Source: Chloranthus sessilifolius (Eukaryota > Streptophyta > Magnoliopsida > Chloranthales > Chloranthaceae). Taken from it: a DNA stretch of 64,000 bases. Position 1 is the first letter of the stretch, and each line of letters begins with the position of its first letter. The stretch is from positions 14,509,366 to 14,573,365 of the forward strand of contig CM037587.1 in the NCBI GenBank assembly GCA_021018995.1, in the 5' to 3' direction. Under the pieces are notes generated by a model. It worked only from the letters and a program-made list of their open reading frames with translations, had not been told where the DNA came from and searched no databases. A program made the translations under genes and the position numbers. Below, piece after piece: positions 42,915 through 54,231 of this stretch.

Positions 42915-43190
42915 GAGCTTCAAATCGGAAACCATTGACTGCTCTGAATTAGACGATGGAGATTTTTTTTGTTCCCATCTTCCTCACGATTGATCTTAAG
43001 ATCATGCACACCTGTCACACGGTTGATTCCACATTGCACACATCCCTAAAAGTGAAGGTCAACTCATTTGCCCATGATCTAGGTCACTTTTCGGGATGTG
43101 TGCCATGTGAAATTAACATCTGACCGTCTGATAGGGATGCGCCATGATCTTAAGATCTATCGTGAGGAAGATTGGAACAAAACCAATGAT
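42915..43190. mobile_element. Fold-back family copy
   Basis: GATTGATCTTAAGATCATGC mirrors GCCATGATCTTAAGATCTAT, and CATTGCACACATCCC mirrors GGGATGTGTGCCATGTG, around a centre near 43070. The outer left block TTAGACGATGGAGAT lacks a clear right partner. Confidence 0.7.
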
Positions 43191-43963
43191 TTTCGTCCGT
43201 GAAAAACTGTGGTACTTATTATTTAACGGGTGAGAATAGTCGTTCCCTAAAGGGAAATACTTAATATAGTTGGGAACACATGAAATACCATCTAAGCCAT
43301 CTCGATTTGAAGGCAATGATCCAAGATCTTTCATATGAAATAATGGCACGAATATGATTCTATCATCTAATTCAACGATTGAATCAGATGATAGGATTTG
43401 CCTACTAAATTAGATGTTAGGGATTATGGCTATCTTGGGCACCAATCCAAAAGTTGGTGCATGGTGATTGATCATAGCATTGCAAAGGTGATGGCTTAGG
43501 CAGCTCTAACGCCAACCCTTCAAAGTATATGTATGCGGCCATATTCTTTATGTTGATTCGGTCAAGCTTTTACTTCAATGATGTCTCGTGTCTCATTCAA
43601 GATATTATATTACGTGGTCAGGCCTAAGCACTGAGAATGTTGTTTGTCTCATCCCTGCCATGCACATGCTATGATGCCGATTGGTTCAGATGGCTGACTA
43701 CGCATAACAAGATAAAAAATCCCAACCATCTGATTTACTGCACCTTTTTACACAAAAAAATTATGGCCTATGGATGCATCCAATTTAGTTGAAGGCATTA
43801 GATTGAACACTTATATTTGTGATGCAAATGTTTGATGATCTACTGATCTATCTAGTGGACAATATAGATCGGCCATGACGCTTTTTACATGGTGGTAAAG
43901 ATGTCTAACATTATTCTTTGGCGTTAGATTGAAACATCTGATACTAACTCATCTCCATTTAGG

Positions 43964-44232
43964 AGAGAGAGACAAAGGGAGTGAGAGACAAAAGGTGGTT
44001 CGTTTTTGCTGAAAATTTAGTTCAAACCCTAATTCGTTTCGCTGGAGATTATGCTCAGATCTTTCAATCCCCTGCAAAAACTTACAGATACAAGGTATTA
44101 TAGAGAGACAGAGGGAGCTAGAGACAGAAGGTGGTTTGTTTTTGCTGGAAATTTAGTTCAAACCCTAATTCGTTTCGCTGGAGATTAAGCTCAGTTCTTT
44201 CAATCCCCTGCAAATACTTTCAGATGCAAGGA
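43964..44232. repeat. Tandem duplication of a ~130-bp unit
   Basis: Two copies (starting about 43964 and 44101) share GGTGGTT-GTTTTTGCTG, TTCAAACCCTAATTCG and CTTTCAATCCCCTGCAAA in order, with a few substitutions. Confidence 0.85.
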
Positions 44233-45027
44233 CTATAATACCTGAACATAGCCGTTGGAAAATAGCTGCTGGGTGGAAGTATTAATCCACTGTTCTTCCT
44301 TCGGCTAAGTATAATGGCAAGAGGGAAATCTGAGCTCAGATTCTGAGCATTTCCGACCCAATTCCTTCAACTCTCACCTGTCGCTATCTCTCAGATTCAC
44401 GCAGAAAGTGTCAGGCCCATTGCCATCTCCCGAACGGCAGATTCACGCAGAAAATCTCAGCTTCTGCCTAAAATCTGAGTTCAAACTCAGATTCTGTGCA
44501 GAAAGCAGCTCTTGAACGAGCCCTAAAAGAATCGTGTAATCTTGTGCTGCAGTATTAGTTTTAAACCTTGGATATATCACGAAATAATAACTCTTAAAAT
44601 TGTAATCTATAGCTCGATCTCTTATTTTCATTCTTATTTTACTTCACTGATCTCGTCAAATCTGACTTTTGTCCTCTAAATCTATGAGATAGACCTAGGT
44701 AATCCTATGATCGTAGTAAGTTGTATTTTGAAAAATGATGTACGACTTGTAGGGGTTGTCTCAATGGGCATAGCGACCAAATATAGGCACGGAAACAAAA
44801 CGGCTCCAAAATAGATGAAAAACAAAGGATAAATAAATTTAGATAATTTTGAAAAAAAATAGGAAAATTATGAAAATTAAAATATATTAATAATTATAAA
44901 AATAAAAAATTATATGTTGTAACTAAACACGGGTATTTAATTGGGAAAAAATGGGTTTCAAACGTAATTCTTTGAAAAAAAAAAGGGATTTAAAATTTGT
45001 TTTTCTCCGGAAGAAACGATAATTTTT

Positions 45028-45240
45028 CAAAAAACGGTATTTGGGAATGCTCTTTGGCGGCAAAGAGCAGCCCCTTAGAAGAACATGTGTAAACTCTTCT
45101 TTTGAAGATATCCAAATTCAATTCTTTCACTCTTTTGAAAGAGTTAAAAGCACTTACAACCAAACACTTTCTCATGCTAAAGTGCTCTGTGTTAGAAGAA
45201 AGAGCTGCTCTTTGCCTCGAAAGAGCAATCCTAAACATAG
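45028..45240. mobile_element. MITE with ~32-bp terminal inverted repeats
   Basis: The left arm has TGCTCTTTGGCGGCAAAGAG and the right arm CTCTTTGCCTCGAAAGAGCA, reverse complements with few mismatches. The arms themselves contain CTCTTT/AAAGAG short palindromes. Family not assigned. Confidence 0.65.
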
Positions 45241-45403
45241 CAGTAGGTACTGAGTAGTAGAGAATCGGAAGGAGCTTTAAAAAAATCGAGAAAGATAATC
45301 GATCCATAGAGGATTGTAGAGAAAAAACTTCTAAGTGATGATAAGAAGTTGAAGTTGAACATGCATATAAAGGCAAAGCCCTGGTCGTATCAAATATTTT
45401 TGG

Positions 45404-45571
45404 GGGTACTGTTATTCACACCCCACAAGACTGCTTTCTCACTCCAACAAAGAAAAAATAACAAAAATAAAGTTGGGGTGTGAATTTTAAAAGAGTCATC
45501 TTTTAGTAGGGTTTTTTAACATGGGTGAGAAAACAGTCTCAAAGCGTGTGAATAATGGTACCCTATTTTTA
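45404..45571. mobile_element. MITE with ~45-bp terminal inverted repeats
   Basis: GGGGTACTGTTATTCACACC on the left is mirrored by GTGTGAATAATGGTACCC on the right, and GACTGCTTTCTCACTCC by GGGTGAGAAAACAGTC. Length about 168 bp. Confidence 0.75.
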
Positions 45572-46042
45572 GCTAGGAGCCGATTCTCACGACCGTCCTT
45601 TAAACAGCAAATGGTGTTTATATGATCTTACACCACTTTTTGGCTTATGATTTTAGAAATCTATATTATAAATGATATATCATCAATTTAAGGGCTCTGT
45701 GTTCAAAAATTATACTTTTTGGGAGATTGATTCTCTGATCTCTGCACTCTAATACTAATAATTATTCTTTATTTTGATGGTTGATATTAAAGTTTACCGA
45801 TTGGATGGTTTACATCCACTTAGAAGCATGACCCTTTGACTCGGACATGTTCGAATGGTGGATTGCCACTTGAACAATTTTGATTAATTATAGATGTCTA
45901 CCACATGACACAATAATAAATCACACCTTAATGGTGTGAGATAAATGATGACATTTTAATGGTGTAAGATCATTTAATGAATCATTTGGTATTTAAACGT
46001 CGGTCATGGCCATTATGCAATAGTTTTATCGAGAATGGTGTC

Positions 46043-46045
<3 letters not shown>

Positions 46046-46094
<49 letters not shown>
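46046..46094. repeat. (TA)n microsatellite
   Basis: Uninterrupted 49-bp AT run about 180 bp beyond the HMGR stop codon. Confidence 0.95.
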
Positions 46095-46097
<3 letters not shown>

Positions 46098-46277
46098 ATC
46101 TACCAATAGAGTATTTATAATACATTGAGAAATCTTTATTAGATCGGGTGAGCATATCGAGTACGACTGGCTTGGATGTGGAACGCTGCGAAGATTGCAA
46201 CTGTGGAAGGGTGGTTGTCTTTGGATGGGGCAACAGTGAACCTTTCTAACAGTAAATGCGCCATCTTCAATTCTCAC

Positions 46278-48082
46278 TCAAATATGTTTGGAAACTGCTA
46301 CTACTGTATCTTTGGGTGCTCTATTGTATTTCATATGACTCTTTACAAGTTGTCCTGCTGCGAGAGCAGACATTAAAGAGAGTTCTCCTGCGAGAACTGA
46401 ACCAGCAATGATGGTGGCCAAAAGCCTTGAATTTGCTCCAGGTGATTCCCTGTTTGCACCTTTCACACCAAGCAGATCCAAACAAGCTGACTGAGAAGCA
46501 AGTTGGGTTCCACCCCCAATAGTACCCACCTGAAAAGTAAAATAAAACAAGGAAATTAAGAACCATTAATTGAGTTTGAATTGGTGAATGTACGAAATTA
46601 AATACAAAATGTATCTTTCACCCTTGGACCAGTTCATCTACTTTGATAAAAAATATGAATAAAACAAATAAAAATTAATGAAATTTAAGAAGGAAGAAGT
46701 CAGTTACCTCAATGGAAGGCATGGTTATGGAGATGTGGAGATCCTTTCCGTCATTGGTAGCTTCTATCATTGTGATGCAATGAGAGCTCTCAATATTCTG
46801 AGCGGGATCTTGACCTGTAGCTATAAAAATAGCAGAGACAATATTGCTTGCATGGGCATTGAAACCGCCGAGAGCTCCCGCGACGGCTGACCCAGCCAAG
46901 TTCTTAATAATGTTGAGCTCAACGAGAGCAGAGACATTGGTTTTTAGAACCTTCCTCACTACCTCTTCCTTAATAATCGCCTCACAAACAACTGATTTAC
47001 CTCACCCTTCAATCCAATTCACGGCAGCTGGTTTCTTGTCAGAACAAAAATTGCCTGCCCAATTTGAAGAATATATTAAAAAATGAATGAAGAAGGCATT
47101 AGAGAATTAAATAATCGCCTCACAAACAACCGATTTCATTCCAACTTTATTTAATAGCTTTGCAATTTTATTTTAGCCAAAAAAGAAAAGGGTCAAAACA
47201 TTGAAGAACCAAACCTGAAATGCTGATTGCGTCCATGTCGGAGAATTCGGTTTGGAGAAAATCCAAAATATTTTGAACACCCTTTGATATCATGTTCATC
47301 CCCATTGCATCTCGGGTGCTGCAGCTGAATCTAATGTAGAGATTCCTCCCTGCCATTGCACATTTAATCCGTTGAAGCCTCCCAAATCTGCTAGATCTGC
47401 AACAGAAACATATATCGAAAATATAAGTATTTAGTACTTGGAATAATGAAATCTTCCCAAAATCAGTAAAATCCCATAACAAAACCGATGGGCATTTCGC
47501 AGCACTGCTCCAATATTGATGCGTAATCGAGACCCTCCAACGGCAACCCCTCTAGCCCCCGACCTGTTATCTTGCTCAATACTGCCCGCTGGCAATCCCC
47601 TAATTTAGATTCCAATGCGTATGATGGCAGCGATCCCAACACCACCTCATTGATTAAGTCCTCATCTGATGTGTCGGATTTACTATCGATGCATTTACTG
47701 ACGGACTTTTCAACCATGCAAGGGGAGGTTTTGTTTTGGTTTTCATCTTCGTCTTCTTCGCTGAAATCCCAACCGTCGGATGAGGCATGAGAGTTGAAGG
47801 ACTGGACATAGTAGATGCCGAAGAAGCCGAGGAGGTAGATGAATGAGGCAATGAGTGAAATGATGGCTAATAACTCTGAGAGAGTGATCAAGTGGAGGAG
47901 GGGGGTCGTGGTGCGGTTCTTTTCTCGCCAATGGCGCATTAGAAAGGAGGAGGAGAGGAAAAAGAGGGAGAAGAAGAAGAAGTTGGTGAGCCGGAGTGCG
48001 TCGAAGACACGTGGTGGTGGAATGGGATCTTCGGCCTTTTTGAACGCCGGAAGGGCGGAGGAGGAGACGGGGAATTTGTCCA
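46278..48082 (-). pseudogene. HMGR: 3-hydroxy-3-methylglutaryl-CoA reductase (HMGR) pseudogene
   Basis: Exon 1 runs about 48082-47476. Exon 2 is 47396-47215, exon 3 is 47054-46708 and exon 4 is 46529-46278, with clean AG/GT junctions at exons 2-4. Exon 1 encodes the two ER membrane segments (FFFFSLFFLSSSF and [20 protein letters not shown]), the acidic linker and [14 protein letters not shown] up to CCEMPIGFV. The family then normally has about 110 more residues, including the TTEGCLVA segment with the catalytic Glu. These and the exon 1 donor are missing. Exon 2 has STRDAMGMN (normally Gly before DAMGMN, the NADPH motif). Exon 3 keeps SDKKPAA and GQDPAQN but has TGA at 47004-47002 where Arg is expected. 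Exon 4 keeps VKSHMKYNR with the catalytic His. The introns remain, so it is a duplicated, not processed, copy of a mevalonate-pathway enzyme gene. Confidence 0.93.
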
Positions 48083-48197
48083 CACTACAAAAATAAGGTG
48101 TTTCAAGGCAGTTTTTGGTAGCGACAGAATTAGTAGCGGCAATTTTTTGTAACGACAAGACTAATAGCAGCCACTAATAGTCTTATTTTTTGTAGTG
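48083..48197. mobile_element. CACTA-type MITE at the HMGR start codon
   Basis: It starts CACTACAAAAATAAG and ends CTTATTTTTTGTAGTG, with AGCGGC-type internal blocks like the MITEs at 9667 and 12058. On the HMGR strand the flanks read CTCCGAT before and TGGACAAATTC after it. Joined, they would contain ATGGAC, a plausible Met-Asp start. No exact 3-bp duplication remains. Confidence 0.8.
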
Positions 48198-48310
48198 ATC
48201 GGAGGTAGGAGAAGAGAGGTGTGTAGAAGAGCAGGAGAGAGAGGTGGGTTTTACTTATTTTGATTTTGAATGAATGAAGGAGCATATATATATATATATA
48301 TATATATGGT
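48198..48310 (-). other. HMGR 5' leader-like pyrimidine-rich tract and (TA)n
   Basis: On the HMGR strand, CCCACCTCTCTCTCCTGC and similar text look like a plant 5' leader. A (TA)n run at 48283-48307 lies just upstream. No distinct TATA box can be told apart from the microsatellite. Confidence 0.4.
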
Positions 48311-49619
48311 ATCTGCAGACTGCCGTTAACCTGATGACTCATGCTGATGACTCGCGCTGATGACTCATGAGAGTGAAGTGGTTTTGAGTTTTGAGGCCTC
48401 ACCAAGTTAAGTGTAGTCACTACTCGGTCGTATGGGCGGCTGCCACTTAGTCAGTCTCCACTCCCATTTGATTTAATTAAACAAACAAATAGGCAATAAT
48501 GAATTTGATTCCTCCCTAGAGCACCTACTCTCAAATTTCTCTTACCAAGTTGTCAAAATCAATTTGAGTCTCACCTACTTTAATGTTAGTTTTTACCCAC
48601 TAAATGTGTAACATCCCCAAATTACGCGTGCTTGGGCCAATACACTATTTTAGTGTATGCGTAACACTGAATTGACCTAATAGACCTCGAGGTTTGGATC
48701 CTTAAGCGACAACAGTTATGAGGTTCAAAGATTTAAGACTGTTTGGGAACGATTGAGACTCATTTGGAGTCCTTTGGAGGAGTTAGTACACTAGATGTTG
48801 GGTGTGCGGACTTCACACCATGTGAGTGTGGGTGGTTGGTAAGTGAACCATACCCATTTAACAAACACTGTGTGTGTGTGCGTGCTTCACAACGAAGCGG
48901 CCACTTGTTTGGTAAAGACCTACACCTAACTTGAGTGTGTGTGCTTAGGAGGTGAACCAAGCTAAAGGACAAATACTATGGGTGTGCGTGTGCTTCACAT
49001 GGAAGCAAAGTGAAAGAGATAAGTGGGGGAGACGTCTCACGCAAGCCTCATTTGGCTTGGTTGTTTCGCAAGAAAAATTGAGAGAAAGAGAGAGAGGAGG
49101 TTAGAGGAGAAGAAAGAAGGCCCCATCCCTTGCCCTTCCAAAGCTGAATCGCCATCGACTCCCCTTTAGATTTCATCTCCTTCTTCTTCTTCGAATCACC
49201 GCAAGAGAATGCCAATTTGATGCGGTTACGATCGCGAGTTTAAGAGAACCCCAAACCCTCTTTTGTTTTGAGTTATTTTGGAACCCGAAGTTGTGGATCT
49301 CGTGAGGGATTTGTCGTGTATAAAGAGAGGAGTGTAAGCTTTGATCAAGTTTGATACAAGTGCGAGAGGTTGGTCTTTCAAACCACTTCGCGTGGAGGAA
49401 TCGACACTCGCTTTCCACCCGAAATGTGAGGTGAAAGCGTGATTTAAAAAGGTGAACAATCTCTTAAATTTCTAGATCAAATTAATGTTTCGATGTGATG
49501 TTAAATGTTTAAGACTTGGATTAACGAGTGTGTGAAGAAAATATGTGAAAATCCTATGAAGATTTGAAGAAAAAATGAGTTTGGGAAGAAGAAACCCGTG
49601 TTTCTAAAGAATTTGACAA

Positions 49620-49775
49620 AACCGATCGATTGAATTTGAAACCGATCGATCGAATTGTATAGAAACAAAGAAGTGTCAGAATTCTGAAGAAATCGATCAA
49701 TCGAATTGGGAACCGATCGATCAGATTTTGGAAATCGATCGATCGAAATAAGTAACCGATCGGTCGATTTTAACT
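49620..49775. repeat. Cluster of GATCGATC palindromes in LTR 1
   Basis: About six ACCGATCGATCGAAT-type motifs in 155 bp. Equivalent clusters occur in LTR 2 (about 54695-54825) and LTR 3 (about 60740-60885). Confidence 0.85.
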
Positions 49776-50776
49776 GAGCTTGCCGATATTGCTTCGGTAT
49801 TTTAGCCGTAACTTTCTATTCCGCACTTGGAATTACATGATTATTGAGGTGTTGGAAAGAGAACAACGAGCTCTACAACTTTTCTAAATTAATTAATTTA
49901 TAAATCAAATGTTTTAAGAGTCAAAATTGAGTGAGAAGTTGGGTCAAGTTTCGATTTAGCACGCTTTGACTGAAGTATTGACATAACTTCGGTATTTTAG
50001 CGATAACTCTTTACTCTGAACTTCGATTGACGCGATTCTTACGGTGTTGGACAAAGAATAACAAGATCTACAACTTTTATGAATTGACCAACTTATCAAC
50101 CCAAATATTTAAAGGTTGAAAATTGAGAGGAAAGTTCTGTCAAATTCTAAGTTAGCACAAACTTGTCTGTTTTTGTCTCTTTTTGAGAAAACACTTAAAA
50201 TGTCCAGGTTATTAATGAAAAGAGTTACTCCTTGATGCATCGTTGTGTGCCTGTGATGTAGATTAAGGGAGGAAAGCCATCGATAGGACCATGCTTGGCT
50301 TCGCGTAGCTTCGAGGTTAAGGTGGGGAAAATTTCATACGTAATTACATTTTTGATTTAAATTCGTAAATGCTTGATATGATCGAATGAAATGTGATACG
50401 TTTTGATTTGAACATGAATTAGTATTTAAATTCTTTGCATTAGAAACTTTGAATTTCTGAAATTTATTATGTGATTGAATATTTTCGATGTTTGAAATAC
50501 TCAAAAGCTTTTAATTTTTGAATCTTTGACACATATGTTTGTTTTGGGCATTTATTGAAATGTCGAACCGAGTAATGATTTTCATTTTGAACATCGTATT
50601 TTAGCCTTTATAGATCAAGTAAAGACTTTCAATTTTGAACATCCAGTGTATGAGGTTTACAAGTTTTGAATTGAAATCAGAAGTTAAATTTGAAGCAAAT
50701 GTGAACTTTAAATTGAATCCAAATTGAATATATATAAATTTGAATATGAATCGAACTATAAGTTAAGTAAATTTAA

Positions 50777-51520
50777 GTGGACCGCTATAGGCAGATTGTA
50801 AAAATATTGTGGACCGCTATGGGCAGATTATAAGTATAATGTGGACTGCAATGGGCAGATTAGAAGTATAATGTGGACTGCTATGGGCGGATTAAAAGTA
50901 TACTGTGGGCCGCTAGGGCAGAATCGAACCGTCACGATGCCTAACCGTGAATCGAACTGGCACGACAGTCTCCGTGAATCGAACCTGTCTGACGGGATAC
51001 TCGTGAATCGAACCGATACGGTGGCTAATCGTGAATCGAACTGGTACGACAGCCTCCGTGAATCAATCCGGCACGGTGGGATACCCGTGAATTGAATATG
51101 CAAACTATATAAGTGAGTGTGAATCGAACTGGCATGACAATCTCCGTGAATCGAATTGTGTAAGCTAAGTAAGAATGTGTAAGACATGTAAGTAAACTAA
51201 GTAATAATGCATGAGACATGTAAGTGAGTTAAGTAAGAATGTATAAGACACGCAAGTAAGCTAAGTAAGAATGTGTGAGATAGGTAAGTACGCTAAGTAA
51301 GAATGTGTGAGACAGGTAAGTAAGCTAGGTAAGAATATGTACGATATGTAAGTAAGCTAAGTAAGAATGTATAAGACATATAAGTAAGCTAAGTAAGAAT
51401 GTGTGAGACAGGCAAGTGAGCTAAGTAAGAATGTATAAGACATGTAAGTAAGCCAAGTAAGAGCGTGTAAGACATGTGAGTAAGTCACGTAAGAATATGT
51501 ACGACATGTACGTGAGTGGA
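50777..51520. repeat. Three successive minisatellites in LTR 1
   Basis: Block A (50777-50922) has a 32-bp unit with GTGGACCGCTATGGGCAGAT, about 4.5 copies. Block B (about 50940-51165) has a unit of about 27-30 bp with GTGAATCGAACTGGCACGAC, about 8 copies. Block C (about 51160-51520) has a unit of about 30-32 bp with AAGCTAAGTAAGAATGTGT, about 11 copies. Confidence 0.9.
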
Positions 51521-52184
51521 AATCAAATTCAATAAATCAAAGATAAGAAAATACCTTTGAAATTAACTTGACTTTGAAATCAGTTTCGATTTTGATAAGA
51601 ATATGTTGTTGACATCAGTTTCAGTTTTGATAGGGAAAGATGACTTTGAATTCAGCTCTGTCTTGAATTTGAAAAAGGTTTTGATCTTATCTATGAATCT
51701 ATGCATGGCTGAGGAGATGTATATAGGTATTGAGTTTTCTCTACTGAGCTTAGATGTTAGCTCACCCCGACTATACGTCACAGGTGTAGTAGCTTTAGAG
51801 AGGGTCCAAACTACTTACTTGAAGAAAAGGAGCTTCTGCATAAAAATTTGTACTCTATCCTGGGATCGTAGATTTAGTGCATTGTGGACTTTAGTAAGTT
51901 TGAACTTGGTACGTTCGTGCTATTATACATGCATGGTACACCACTATTGGTGATGGTTGGTCATCACTAATTTTTGTTTAGTTCTGTACATATTAGATAT
52001 TAGAACTGGAGATTTTTATTCATGATATATATAACTTTGCTTTAATTTTCGTATGCATATGGATGGGTCAAGTATTATGCATTCGGATTGTGTTCTGCTA
52101 CCCGATGGTCCGGGTTTTCCCATTTGGTATAAGTTGGGAAAAAAAATATGTATCCAAATTTTAGGTTGGGAAAATCCGGGTGGT

Positions 52185-52196
52185 TGGTATCAAAGC
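52185..52196 (+). promoter_or_regulatory. Primer-binding site (initiator tRNA-Met type), element 1
   Basis: TGGTATCAAAGC differs by one base from the plant initiator tRNA-Met complement. A second, exact TGGTATCAGAGC lies 98 bp further on at 52283-52294. Confidence 0.75.
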
Positions 52197-52613
52197 TTCA
52201 GCATTAGGTCTTTTGAGAAATTAGAGATATGACATTATATTTTGTCGGGAAGTAGGAAATCCAACTGTGACTCTGTCATAGTTGGTATCAGAGCTTAAGT
52301 ATTAGGTCTTATTGGGACTCGAACGTGATGACATTAGAGTCTATCAAAACTTAGGAGGGATTCACAATCCCTATTCTGAAATTTGATAGAGATTCAGAGC
52401 CATGCCTCTGAAGGACTTTAGGTTTTGTCAGATCCGTGGCGTTAAGTCTCCCATGAGACTGAGAGCCCTAGCTGTAGGTGCAAGAATATGGTAGTGGGCC
52501 CAGAGATGTGACATTAGGTTCTGTTAAGACATAGGTTGTGAAGTTGTAAAAGTTCTTTTTGAATATAATAATTGGCTATTAATTGAAACCTGTGTTTCAT
52601 TGCAACAGATTGT

Positions 52614-53826
52614 GATGTATCCGAGAAGTAGAGGACGACTAAGAGGTGGTCGCGATAGAAATTTGAGGAGTGGGGATGAAAACCATGCTGGTTCTAGTGG
52701 AGATCAGAGACACCCGCCTGATGAGAGAGATTAGAGGAATGAAGCGACAGATAGGATGGTGCGAGCCATGGAGGCTATGGCCGCTGCCATGGCCCAACAG
52801 ACTCAGCAAACTATACTTTTGGCTGAGCAGATCGCACTATTGGATGCCAATAACATGAATCATCAGTAGCCACCACCACCACCTCTAGCGCTATTACCCT
52901 CATAGTTTATGGATTTTAGGAGATTGAGACCTCCTAGTTTCTATGGATTGACGGATTCGCTTGAAGAGGAAAAATGGTTAAATCAAATGGAGAAGCTCCT
53001 ACAGAGACTACAGAACACTGAGGATGAGAAGGTTGGTTGGGCTTCTTTCTAGCTTGAGGGAGATGCCGATCCGTGGTTGAAACCGGTAGTGAGGAAGAGA
53101 GAGGTCGAAGATTCTCACACTCCAAGGACTTGGGCGGAATTTGTTGAGGTGTTCAACAAATAATATTTTCCCAAGCAAGAGAGGAATCATATGAAGAGAG
53201 ATTTTGCTAATTTGGAGCAAGGAAGTATAACCGTATGGGAGTATGGTATTGATTTTACGAGGTTATCAAGGTTCACACTGAAACTAGTCGCCACTGAAGT
53301 GATGATGGCCAATAAATTTGGAGAAGGCCTGAGGCCAAATGTACGAGATAGGGTTTCGATGTTCGAGCTAGAGACCTATATCAAAGTGATTGGAAAAGCG
53401 GTAGTTACTGAGAGAGACATAGAAAACATGTACAAGAGATCAGAGCAAAAGAATAAAAATAAGATAGGAGGTCAAGGAGGTCAAGTACTTATGAGCCGGC
53501 ATACCAGAGGCCAAATTTATTGATGCTGACACAACCTCAACCTACTCAAACTGCCTACTCAAGATCACCCCATGGCCACGCATGGGGTGCCCCTACGCCT
53601 TACAAGTCCCACGACTACTGGGGCATCAAGCGTATCACAAATTTCCCATACTTCCTCGTCAGCACCGATTGAGTCATGCTCATGATGTGGAAGGCAACAC
53701 AGGATAGTGAAATATTGGTGGGTCATAGGCGCATGCTTCAAGTGTGGCTAGACAGGACATCTAATAAAAGATTGCCCCAAAGCAAGCAAGGGAAACATGG
53801 TGTCTACATCTACTCAAGGGTTATGA
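52614..53826 (+). pseudogene. Gypsy gag, element 1, several stops
   Basis: It begins MYPRSRGRLRGGRDRNLRSG. The Retrotrans_gag core follows (FYGLTDSLEEEKWL, EGDADPWLK, FVEVFNK-stop-YFPKQ, MKRDFANLEQGSITVWEY). A CCHC knuckle ends it (FKCG-stop-TGHLIKDCPKAS, about 53728-53780). At least five in-frame stops, several at positions where element 2 has a sense codon. No protease, RT, RNase H or integrase follows. Confidence 0.85.
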
Positions 53827-53929
53827 TAGATAGCTTGTGATTTAAGCCTGGTAGTGGTGCAATACCTTGATCGATGAATTGCATCTTTTAGTGATTAGCT
53901 ATATTATGCCGTTATATTGTATTTGTGAA

Positions 53930-54231
53930 TGATTTTTTTTTTATCATAAAAATGCTTCATAGAGACCCACAAAACTTTAATCCATGCGGGTACAATCTTC
54001 TTCAGATGCAAGAACTGAAACTAATCTAAAAACTTAAGTCTAAGAAAAATGAAGAACAATGCTTGAAAAGCTTTAGAGAAAAGTAAAGATTCTCTGGTTT
54101 GCTTAAATAGGGTCTCAGCTCCATATTTGAAATTCAAAAATTAAATTTGAATTTTAAATTTCAATGACCATTAACTCCTTTGCTCCAATGTTTCAACGTT
54201 TGTTGTTCTTATGTTGTTTTACGCTTCCAAA
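53930..54231. other. Unassigned filler between gag 1 and LTR 2
   Basis: This 300-bp AT-rich stretch is not found in the second element's internal region. It replaces the 3' internal part and the first ~550 bp of LTR 2. No gene. Confidence 0.5.

Larger units (their letters stand above)
41109..44523. mobile_element. Probable Harbinger/Tourist-like non-autonomous element
   Basis: The left end GGCCTCGTTCAGGTG and the right end CTCTTGAACGAGCCC are inverted relatives of GGGCTCGTTCAAGAG. TAA occurs on both outer sides (41106-41108 and 44524-44526), the trinucleotide duplication expected for PIF/Harbinger. Subterminal ACTCAGATTC / AAATCTGAGTT motifs are also inverted. No transposase. It contains other, presumably later, insertions. 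Terminal similarity is modest, so the joining of these two ends is an inference. Confidence 0.45.
48607..52184 (+). mobile_element. Gypsy LTR 1 (about 3.6 kb)
   Basis: It starts TGTAACATCCCCAAATT and ends just before the primer-binding site at 52185. Its layout is shared with LTR 2 and LTR 3: a GTGTGTG-rich start, a GATCGATC cluster (49620-49775), two TTCGGTATTTTAGC blocks, and then three minisatellites (50777-51520). No proteins. ORFs over the minisatellites are artefacts. Confidence 0.85.

Noticed and set aside
48083..48158. MITE-supplied new HMGR start
   Set aside because: The frame stays open into the MITE, but the first codon there is TTG, and stops lie just upstream. No in-frame ATG exists in the MITE.
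50828..51219. Reverse-strand ORFs over the LTR minisatellites (also 56.1-56.5 and 62.0-62.4 kb)
   Set aside because: Repeated Ser-Tyr-Leu-Leu text follows the repeat unit. No family resemblance, and the LTR context is clear.
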